Origin: Actinophytocola sp044466355
GTDB lineage: Bacteria; Actinomycetota; Actinomycetes; Mycobacteriales; Pseudonocardiaceae
Length of the DNA: 64,000 nt
Assembly: GCF_044466355.1 (NCBI RefSeq)
Contig: NZ_JBITMQ010000002.1
Coordinates: forward strand, 620,001 to 684,000
Reading direction: 5' to 3'
Below are positions 57,985 through 64,000 of this stretch, one piece after another (positions within the stretch are counted from its first letter, which is position 1; every line of letters starts with the position of its first letter). The notes beneath the pieces were generated by a model. That model worked only from the letters and a program-made list of their open reading frames with translations. It made no database searches and had not been told where the DNA came from. A program made the translations under genes and the position numbers.

Positions 57985-58608
57985 TCAGTGACCGCGGGCG
58001 AGCCACTCCTCCAGGTGCGGGGCCTCCGCGCCGATCGTCGTGTCGTCGCCGTGGCCGGTGTGGACGACGGTGTCCGCCGGCAGGGTCAGGAGTTTCCCGC
58101 GGATCGAGTCGACGATCGTCGGGAAGTCCGAATAGGACCGGCCGGTTGCACCGGGACCGCCCTGGAACAGGGTGTCGCCGGTGAAGACGACACCGAGGTC
58201 GGGGACGTGGAAGCACACCGCGCCCGGCGCGTGGCCGGGGGTGTGGAGCACGCGGATCTCGGCGCCGCCGACCCGCAGGACGTCCCCGTCCGACAACGTG
58301 TCCGCCGGGCGATCCTCATCGTGGGCGAGGCGCCACAGCACGTCGTCGGCCGGGTGCAGCAGCACCGGCGCGCCCGTCAGCTCGGCCAGCTCTGGCGCGG
58401 CGTTGACGTGGTCGTCGTGCGCGTGGGTGCACGCGATCGCGAGCACCTCCCGGCCACCGACGGCCTCGGCGATCGCGGCGGCGTCGTGGGCGGCGTCGAT
58501 CACCAGCACCTGCTCGTCGTCGCCGAGGAGCCAGACGTTGTTGTCGACCTCCCACTCGCCGCCGTCGAGGTGAAACGTGCCGGACGTGACGACCTTCTGC
58601 ACCCGCAT
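57985..58608 (-). CDS. MBL-fold hydrolase of the mycothiol formaldehyde pathway
   Basis: A 207-residue metallo-beta-lactamase fold protein. The metal site is complete: CTHAHDDHVNAAPELA, HTPGHAPGAVCFHVPDLGVV, FTGDTLFQGGPGATGR and a late His in VVHTGHGDDTTIG. It starts one base after the S-(hydroxymethyl)mycothiol dehydrogenase gene. The same gene pair occurs in Mycobacterium (Rv2259-Rv2260), where the hydrolase is thought to release formate from S-formylmycothiol; this is by analogy. Confidence 0.88.
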   Translation of the reverse strand: MRVQKVVTSGTFHLDGGEWEVDNNVWLLGDDEQVLVIDAAHDAAAIAEAVGGREVLAIACTHAHDDHVNAAPELAELTGAPVLLHPADDVLWRLAHDEDRPADTLSDGDVLRVGGAEIRVLHTPGHAPGAVCFHVPDLGVVFTGDTLFQGGPGATGRSYSDFPTIVDSIRGKLLTLPADTVVHTGHGDDTTIGAEAPHLEEWLARGH

Positions 58609-58609
58609 G

Positions 58610-59695
58610 TCAGAACACCACCACGGACCGCAGCACGTCGCCGTGGTGCATCTTGGTGAACGCGTCCTCCACCTGGTCCAGCGCGATCTTCTCGGTGACG
58701 AACGCGTCCAGGTCCAGCCGCCCCTGCTGGTACAGGTCGACGAGGTACGGGAAGTCCCTGGACGGCAGGCAGTCGCCGTACCAGCTGGACTTGAGCGAAC
58801 CGCCCCGGGAGAAGAAGTCGATCATCGGCATCTCGAGGCGCATGTCCGGGGTGGGCACGCCGACGAGCACCACGGTCCCGGCGAGGTCGCGGGCGTAGAA
58901 CGCCTGCCGCCACGTCTCCGGCCGCCCGACCGCCTCGATCACCACGTCCGCGCCGAACCCGCCGGTCAGCTCCCGCACCGCCTCGACCACGTCGCCCTGG
59001 CCCGCGTTGACGGTGTGCGTGGCGCCGAAACCCTTGGCCCAGGCCAGTTTCCGGTCGTCGAGGTCGACGGCGATGATCTTCGTGGCACCGGCGAGCTTCG
59101 CGCCCGCGATGGCCGCGTTGCCGACGCCGCCGCAGCCGATGACAGCGACGCTGTCCCCGCGGGTCACCCCGCCGGTGTTCACGGCGGCGCCGATGCCCGC
59201 CATGACCCCGCAGCCGAGGAGGCCCACCGCGGCGGGCGACGCGGTCGGGTCCACCTTCGTACATTGTCCACTGTGGACGAGAGTTTTCTCGGCGAACGCG
59301 CCGATGCCCAGCGCGGGCGACAGCGCGGTCCCGTCGGTGAGCGTCATCGGCTGCGCGGCGTTGAACGTGGCGAAGCAGTACCACGGCCGCCCACGCAGGC
59401 AGGCACGGCAGGTGCCGCACACGGCACGCCAGTTGAGGATCACGAAGTCACCGGGCTCGAGGTCGGTCACCCCGTCCCCGACCGACTCGACGACGCCGGC
59501 GGCCTCGTGCCCGAGCAGGAACGGGAACTCGTCGTTGATGCCACCCTCGCGGTAGTGCAGGTCGGTGTGGCAGACCCCGCAGGCCTGGACCTTCACCACC
59601 GCCTCCCCCGGCCCCGGGTCCGGCACGACGACCGTCGCGATCTCCACCGGAGCACCCTTCGACCGGGCGATGACGCCCCGTACCTCCTGAGCCAT
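58610..59695 (-). CDS. mscR: S-(hydroxymethyl)mycothiol dehydrogenase
   Basis: A 361-residue zinc-dependent class III alcohol dehydrogenase-like enzyme. VQACGVCHTDLHYREGGIND and FLLGHEAAGVVESVGDGVTD hold the catalytic zinc ligands, VCGTCRACLRGRPWYC the structural zinc Cys residues, and VAVIGCGGVGNAAIAGAKLA the NAD site. It oxidises the adduct of formaldehyde and mycothiol, the low-molecular-weight thiol of actinobacteria, and can act as an S-nitrosomycothiol reductase. ATG 59695 follows GGGAAAGGG; the in-frame start nine codons upstream lacks support. Confidence 0.9.
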   Translation of the reverse strand: MAQEVRGVIARSKGAPVEIATVVVPDPGPGEAVVKVQACGVCHTDLHYREGGINDEFPFLLGHEAAGVVESVGDGVTDLEPGDFVILNWRAVCGTCRACLRGRPWYCFATFNAAQPMTLTDGTALSPALGIGAFAEKTLVHSGQCTKVDPTASPAAVGLLGCGVMAGIGAAVNTGGVTRGDSVAVIGCGGVGNAAIAGAKLAGATKIIAVDLDDRKLAWAKGFGATHTVNAGQGDVVEAVRELTGGFGADVVIEAVGRPETWRQAFYARDLAGTVVLVGVPTPDMRLEMPMIDFFSRGGSLKSSWYGDCLPSRDFPYLVDLYQQGRLDLDAFVTEKIALDQVEDAFTKMHHGDVLRSVVVF

Positions 59696-59817
59696 GTGCC
59701 GCCCTTTCCCATGCGTCGTCACGTATGGGTAACTTCTACCAGCCCGGACGCCCGAGGGCAGGGAGCGAGCGGGCGCTGTGGCACGGATCCAGAAAATTGT
59801 CGGTGCCGTGCGCGACC

Positions 59818-61731
59818 ATGCGCACCATGAGCGACAACGTGGTGACCGACCGGCCCCTGATCGGCGTGGACGGCCTCGCGGCGCCGAAGTGGGCGGCGTC
59901 GGACCGGGCGACCGCCAACGCGAGCTGGTGGCAGACGGTCCGCTCGGTGCCCGCGGCGGTGGCCACGGTGGCCGGGTACTCCTGGCAGGCCTCCCGCGGG
60001 CTGACGGTCCTCGCCGCGGTGCTGCACGTGCTGTCCGGCTGCGTCACGGCATTCGGCCTGCTCGCCACGGCGGACGTGCTCGTCCAGCTGCTCGAACGGG
60101 GCCCGACGCCCGAGCGGGTGGTCGCGTCGCTGCCGTCGATCGCGCTCGTGGCCGGGGCGTTCTCGGTCGGCGCGCTGCTGAACGCGGCGGTCGCCCTGGT
60201 GCAGGGCATGCTGACCCCGTACGTCGAGTTGGCGGCCCGCGACCGGATGTACCGGGCCGTGCTCGGGGTCGAGGCCGCCGCGTTCGACGACGCCGACTTC
60301 CGGGAGCTGGTGCGGCAGGGCGGCGAGCGGGGCGCACAGGCCATCCGCAGTTCGACACAGGGGGTCGCCGACCTCCTGTCGTCGGCGGTGTCGATGGTCG
60401 CGGCCATGGCCACGGTGGCGATCTTCAGCGGCTGGCTGCTGCCCGCGCTGCTCGTGACGGCGGGCGTCGACGCGTGGGCCGCGATGCGTGCCGCGAAGCT
60501 GAACTACGAGTCGTTCCTGAAGATGGTCACCCGGGACCGGCAGCGGTGGGTGATCGGGGACCTGATCACCGACCGCGACGCGGCGCTCGAGGTGCGCGCG
60601 TTCACCGCGCAGCCGACGCTGCTCGCGGAGAACCGCAGGGTCGCGAACATCCTGGCGGAGGCGGCGATCCAGGTGGAGCGACGGCAGACGTGGATCCAGC
60701 TCTCCGGCCGGGCGGCGGCCGGGGCGGGCACCGCACTGTCCTACGTGGTGCTCGGCTGGCTGCTCTACACCGAGTCGATGCCGCTCGCCCTCGCCGGTGC
60801 CGCGGTGGTCGCCATGCGCACGGGGTCCACCGCCCTGCGGAACACGATGTACCAGGTCAACCGCTTGTACGAGCACAGCTTCCACATCGACCTGTTCCGC
60901 ACGCTGTTGTCCGACGCGAAGACCCGCGGCGGGCCTGCGCCCGTCACCGACGCCCCGGTGAACCCGGCCACGATCGAGCTGCGGGACGTCACGTTCACCT
61001 ACCCCGGCCAGGACACGCCCGCCGTGGCCGACGTGTCGCTGACGCTGCGGCGGGGCGAGGTCGTGGCACTCGTCGGGGAGAACGGGTCGGGCAAGTCGAC
61101 GCTGGGCAAGCTGATCACCGGCCTGTACCGGCCGACCGAGGGCCAGGTGCGGTGGGACGGCGTCGACATCGCCACCGCACACCCGCACACCGTGCACACG
61201 CAGGTCTCCGTCGTCACCCAGGAACCGCTGCGCTGGCCGGTCACCGCCGCCGACAACATCCGGGTCGGGCGTCTGGACCGCGACGGCCGCGACGGCACGC
61301 TGTGGACCGAGCACGCGGCGACGTCCGGCGCCGACGAGGTGATCGAAACCCTGCCGCGCAAGGAGAACACGATCCTGTCGCGGTTGTACGAGGAGGGCAA
61401 GGACCTGTCCGGCGGGCAGTGGCAGCGGCTGTCCGTGTCCCGCGGCGCCTACCGCGACGCACCGGTGCTCGTGGCCGACGAACCGACCGCCGCGCTCGAC
61501 GCCCGGGCCGAGGCGAAGGTGTTCAGCGCGTTGCGCAAGGCAGGCCGCGACGCGGGCGGTGAACGCACGACGGTGCTCGTCACCCACCGCCTGGCCAACG
61601 TGCGGCACGTCGACCGCATCATCGTTCTGGAACAGGGCCGGGTGACCGAGGACGGCACGCACGAGGAGCTGATGGCTCGCGGTGGGCTCTACGCCGAGCT
61701 GTACTCACTGCAGGCGGCGGCCTACCGCTGA
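59818..61731 (+). CDS. ABC transporter, fused permease and ATPase (exporter type)
   Basis: A protein of about 637 residues. An N-terminal membrane domain of about five or six helices (LTVLAAVLHVLSGCVTAFGL, ALVAGAFSVGALLNAAVALV, LSSAVSMVAAMATVAIFSGW) is joined to one nucleotide-binding domain: Walker A GENGSGKSTLGKL, signature LSGGQWQRLS, Walker B VLVADEPTAALD and the switch His in VLVTHRLANV. Two such chains make an exporter. The start is uncertain, ATG 59818 or ATG 59827, both without a clear Shine-Dalgarno sequence. The cargo is unknown. It ends 10 bases from the end of the convergent repeat-protein gene. Confidence 0.87.
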   Translation: MRTMSDNVVTDRPLIGVDGLAAPKWAASDRATANASWWQTVRSVPAAVATVAGYSWQASRGLTVLAAVLHVLSGCVTAFGLLATADVLVQLLERGPTPERVVASLPSIALVAGAFSVGALLNAAVALVQGMLTPYVELAARDRMYRAVLGVEAAAFDDADFRELVRQGGERGAQAIRSSTQGVADLLSSAVSMVAAMATVAIFSGWLLPALLVTAGVDAWAAMRAAKLNYESFLKMVTRDRQRWVIGDLITDRDAALEVRAFTAQPTLLAENRRVANILAEAAIQVERRQTWIQLSGRAAAGAGTALSYVVLGWLLYTESMPLALAGAAVVAMRTGSTALRNTMYQVNRLYEHSFHIDLFRTLLSDAKTRGGPAPVTDAPVNPATIELRDVTFTYPGQDTPAVADVSLTLRRGEVVALVGENGSGKSTLGKLITGLYRPTEGQVRWDGVDIATAHPHTVHTQVSVVTQEPLRWPVTAADNIRVGRLDRDGRDGTLWTEHAATSGADEVIETLPRKENTILSRLYEEGKDLSGGQWQRLSVSRGAYRDAPVLVADEPTAALDARAEAKVFSALRKAGRDAGGERTTVLVTHRLANVRHVDRIIVLEQGRVTEDGTHEELMARGGLYAELYSLQAAAYR

Positions 61732-61741
61732 CGGGCACCGT

Positions 61742-63097
61742 TCAGTTGTAGCTCGCCTGGCCTTCGATCTCACCGTGCAGTTCCGGGTGGTACCGACCGT
61801 GCCTGTCCTCGTCGAACTCGCCGTGCAGGCGCGGGTCGAAGGGGCCGTGGATCTCGGGGTGGTACTGCCCGTGCACGTCCGGGTCGAACTCGCCGTGGAC
61901 GTCCGGGTGGTACTGGCCGTGGACGTCCGGGTGGAACCCGCCGTGCAGCCCCGGGTGGAACTCGCCGTGCCACTCCGGGTGGAACTGGCCGTGCATGCCC
62001 GGGTGGAACTGGCCGTGGACGTCCGGCTGGTACTGCCCGTGCACGCCGGGGTGGAACTGGCCGTGGATGCCCGGGTGGTAGTCGCCGTGCCACTGCGGGT
62101 GGAACTCGCCGTGCACCTGCGGGTGGAAGTCACCGTGCCACTCCGGGTGGAACTGGCCGTGCATGCCCGGGTGGAACTGGCCGTGCGCGTCCGGGTGGTA
62201 CTGCCCGTGCACGTTCGGGTGGTACTGGCCGTGCACCTCCGGGTGGTAGTCGCCGTGGCTCGCCGGGTGGTACGCGCCGTGCTGGTCCGGGTCGTAGGCG
62301 CCGTGCGTCGACGGGTGGTACGGGCCCTGCTGGTCGGCCGGCTGGTAGTGGCGCTGCATGGCACCGGCGGTCTGCGGGCCGACGATGCCGTCGGGCTGCA
62401 GGCCCTCGGCGCGTTGGAAGTCCACCGTCGCGCGGTGGGTCGCCTGCCCGAAGTGGCCGTCGACGTCGAGGCCCGCGCCCATCACGTCGTTGAGCTTCTC
62501 CTGCCACTCCGACACTTCCCGGCCGCGGCTGCCCAACCGCAGGTAGTCGTCGCACCGCCCGCTGCCGGACGACCGCCTGCCACCGCCGCTGCCACCACCG
62601 CCGGACGCGGCCGCCGCGGCGGCACCCGCGTTGGCGTTCCCGCCGGTCGCGCTGCCGCCCGACGCGCCGGCGTTGCCGCCCCCACCGCCGTGCGCGGTGT
62701 TGGAGTTGGTGCTGTGGCCGCCCTGCGCCTCGTTGGTGTTGGTGATGTTGACGTTGACGACGACGGGCCCTGTCGACCCGCCCGCACCGCCCTGCGCGGA
62801 GCCGCCTGCCCCACCGTGCCCGGAGCCGCCGTCGCCACCCTGACCGGTGCCGCCCGCGCCACCGGCGCCACCGGCACCGCCCGCCCCGCCCGCACCACCG
62901 GCGCCGCCGGAGCCGCTGCCCGCGCCGGAACCCGAGCCGGCGGGCGGGTCCTCCTCACCGAAGATCTCGTCGCCGACCCACTTGCCGACCCGCCGTCCCA
63001 CCTCGTCCAGCGCGGGACCGACCCCGGGGATGTCGATGAGGCTCGCTTCCATCATGCTCGCGTCGCCGGAAGCCACACCCTCGTCGTTCTGCCCCAT
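61742..63097 (-). CDS. Gly-rich, peptidoglycan-binding-domain protein with 23 His/Pro octapeptide repeats
   Basis: A 451-residue protein with four parts: an N-terminal head of about 50 residues (ASLIDIPGVGPALDEVGRRV), a Gly/Ala/Asn linker to about residue 178 (GGAGGAGGAGG, VVVNVNITNTNEAQGGHSTN), a PG_binding_1 domain at about 183-247 (LRLGSRGREVSEWQEKLNDV, VDGHFGQATHRATVDFQRAE), and 23 perfect-length octapeptides [YF]-H-P-x-x-H-G-x (for example YHPDVHGQ, FHPEWHGE). The repeats hold about 41 His. No signal peptide is seen. ATG 63097 follows AGGTGGAG; TTATAC at 63142-63137 may be its -10 box. Metal binding, cell-wall decoration or pH-dependent assembly are possible; none is proven. Confidence 0.85.
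   Translation of the reverse strand: MGQNDEGVASGDASMMEASLIDIPGVGPALDEVGRRVGKWVGDEIFGEEDPPAGSGSGAGSGSGGAGGAGGAGGAGGAGGAGGTGQGGDGGSGHGGAGGSAQGGAGGSTGPVVVNVNITNTNEAQGGHSTNSNTAHGGGGGNAGASGGSATGGNANAGAAAAAASGGGGSGGGRRSSGSGRCDDYLRLGSRGREVSEWQEKLNDVMGAGLDVDGHFGQATHRATVDFQRAEGLQPDGIVGPQTAGAMQRHYQPADQQGPYHPSTHGAYDPDQHGAYHPASHGDYHPEVHGQYHPNVHGQYHPDAHGQFHPGMHGQFHPEWHGDFHPQVHGEFHPQWHGDYHPGIHGQFHPGVHGQYQPDVHGQFHPGMHGQFHPEWHGEFHPGLHGGFHPDVHGQYHPDVHGEFDPDVHGQYHPEIHGPFDPRLHGEFDEDRHGRYHPELHGEIEGQASYN
61769..62320 (-). repeat. 23 tandem 24-base units encoding [YF]HPxxHGx
   Basis: The stretch is exactly 552 bases, 23 units of 24, with no partial unit. Codons for the fixed positions are nearly invariant (CAC, CCG/CCC, GGC/GGG) and variation falls on the two x positions and the last residue. 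Two units, FHPGMHGQ and FHPEWHGx, occur side by side twice (units 7-8 and 14-15), which points to growth by duplication of larger blocks. Confidence 0.95.
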
Positions 63098-63215
63098 GAC
63101 TCCACCTCGTTCCCACGCGATGTCGGTACATGGCAGGTATAAGGCACGGCGGGGGGCCACCGCCCTGGACAAGACGCGGCCAAAGAGGCGGCCGGTGCGG
63201 ACCGATCGGGCAGGA

Positions 63216-63875
63216 CTACCGGTTCGGCCGCGCCACCTCGATGCCGACGTCGCCGCCGACCCGCAGTGCCATCGTGCGGGTGGGCTCGACGGTGAAGCCC
63301 GCCGCCGCGATCCGGCGGGACACGGCGTCGCCGACGTTGTCCCGCATGCGTTCGTTCATCCGGCGCCCCATGCCGTGGCCGTGCCCGCGCTCGCCGACCA
63401 CCGCGTCCGCCAGGACCAGCACGCCGTCGGGACGCAGCACCCGGCGCACCTCGGCGAGCAGCTCGTCCTTCACCGCGGTGTCCAGGTGGTGGAGCATGAG
63501 GCTGGAGAAGACGCGGTCGAACGAACCGTCCGGATAGGGCGGTGCCTGCGCGAACCCGCGCTCCAGCCGCACCGCCACCCCGGCGCGCGCGGCCTTGCGG
63601 CGGGCGCGACCGAGCGCCTTCGGGTCCGGGTCCAGCCCGGCCAGTTCGACCTCCGGGTGCGTGCGGCCGGTGGTCCGCAGCAGGTTCCCGGTTCCGCAGC
63701 CGACGTCGAGGACACGCAGCCCCGCCCGCAGCCCGGCGAGCCTGATCATCTCCTCGTGGACGGGTTGCAGCCCGAACACGTGGTGCACCACGTCGTAGAG
63801 CGGGAGCAGCCAGTGCTTGCCCATACCCGGGAGGTAGTCCCGCTCGTCGTGTGAATGAGACGTTCTTTCGGTCAT
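63216..63875 (-). CDS. class I SAM-dependent methyltransferase
   Basis: A 219-residue methyltransferase of the UbiE/phospholipid type. Motif I is LRVLDVGCGTGNLLRTTG, motif II VELAGLDPDPKALGRARRKA, then FDRVFSSLMLHHLDTAVKDE and EVRRVLRPDGVLVLADAVVG. The N-terminus YLPGMGKHWLLPLYDVVHHV is typical of this subgroup, whose substrates include lipids and quinones. The N-terminal MTERTSHSHDERDYLP could be shortened. It is upstream of the repeat protein gene on the same strand but separated by 118 bases. Confidence 0.87.
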   Translation of the reverse strand: MTERTSHSHDERDYLPGMGKHWLLPLYDVVHHVFGLQPVHEEMIRLAGLRAGLRVLDVGCGTGNLLRTTGRTHPEVELAGLDPDPKALGRARRKAARAGVAVRLERGFAQAPPYPDGSFDRVFSSLMLHHLDTAVKDELLAEVRRVLRPDGVLVLADAVVGERGHGHGMGRRMNERMRDNVGDAVSRRIAAAGFTVEPTRTMALRVGGDVGIEVARPNR

Positions 63876-63945
63876 GACGCCATTCTGGGTGGGCTGGACG
63901 CTGTGCGGGTGTGCCTATCCGTGGCACGAGTGGGACGATCTGACG

Positions 63946-64000
63946 GTGAGGACCGTGCGAGCCGCACCGGACCGGGACCGGCCGGCGACCTACTCCATGC
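63946..64000 (+). CDS. possible gene start, truncated by the window end
   Basis: A GTG at 63946 opens a frame that stays open to the last base (18 codons, beginning VRTVRAAPDRDRPATYSM). It is divergent from the methyltransferase gene. The visible part has no domain and no strong ribosome site, so this is only a position to extend. Confidence 0.3.
   Translation, partial: MRTVRAAPDRDRPATYSM

Noticed and set aside
61682..63142. A 486-codon frame opposite the octapeptide repeats, rich in VELAVHAR-like units
   Set aside because: The periodicity is simply the 24-base repeat read on the other strand. It overlaps the end of the ABC transporter gene and has no credible start.

Overview
The window is about 72% G+C. 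It uses GTG starts freely, is tightly packed, and has 4-base stop/start overlaps (GTGA or ATGA) almost throughout. It carries hallmark actinobacterial genes: a SigD-type sigma factor with an RsdA-like anti-sigma factor, an S-(hydroxymethyl)mycothiol dehydrogenase, a Streptomyces-style gas vesicle cluster and a CebR-type cellulose operator. A filamentous actinomycete, most likely of the Pseudonocardiales, fits best; the genus cannot be fixed from this sequence alone. No tRNA, rRNA, CRISPR array or insertion sequence was recognised.

Layout. 1-462 is the tail of an XdhC-type maturation gene. 571-4661 is one five-gene operon for acyl-CoA catabolism (FabG-like reductase, MaoC hydratase, a paired acyl-CoA dehydrogenase, TetR) with a perfect operator in front. 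4800-8793 holds a DeoR regulator, a large XRE/NB-ARC/TPR regulator with phased repeats upstream, and a small unknown gene. 9232-26504 is an exopolysaccharide locus of the Wzx/Wzy type: a nine-gene translationally coupled plus-strand operon, then an initiating sugar-phosphate transferase, a lipoprotein glycosidase, a GT2, an FAD oxidoreductase, a UDP-GlcNAc 2-epimerase and a secreted sugar dehydrogenase. The epimerase, deacetylase and glycosidase together suggest an amino-sugar polymer that is trimmed after synthesis. 26728-29895 is a large secreted M36 metalloprotease followed by two tandem hairpins. 30038-31416 is sigD with its anti-sigma gene. 31515-32315 is a secreted VanX-like dipeptidase with a leaderless-type promoter.

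32331-37212 is a ten-gene gas vesicle operon on the minus strand, preceded by a good match to an actinobacterial general-stress (SigB-type) promoter. An 843-base stretch without a secure gene follows, containing a nested-stem RNA candidate. 38056-41367 has a methyltransferase, a double-length Lrp regulator, a VOC protein and a DoxX-like protein. 41430-45366 encodes two secreted plant-polysaccharide enzymes, a GH12-CBM2 cellulase behind a perfect CebR box and a GH127 arabinofuranosidase with six ricin-type repeats behind two LacI-type palindromes. 45611-48298 is a disulfide oxidoreductase/membrane protein pair with a TetR regulator and three matching operators. 48325-53851 combines an IclR regulator, acetaldehyde dehydrogenase and 4-hydroxy-2-oxovalerate aldolase with a ROK kinase, PfkB kinase and class II aldolase. 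53885-59695 holds ArsR/SRPBCC, an aminotransferase with an unusual signal-less solute-binding protein, a methyltransferase and the mycothiol formaldehyde-oxidation pair. 59818-61731 is an ABC exporter. It converges on 61742-63097, the most unusual gene here: a Gly-rich, peptidoglycan-binding-domain protein ending in 23 tandem octapeptides of the form [YF]HPxxHGx. A methyltransferase and the first bases of a possible gene close the window.
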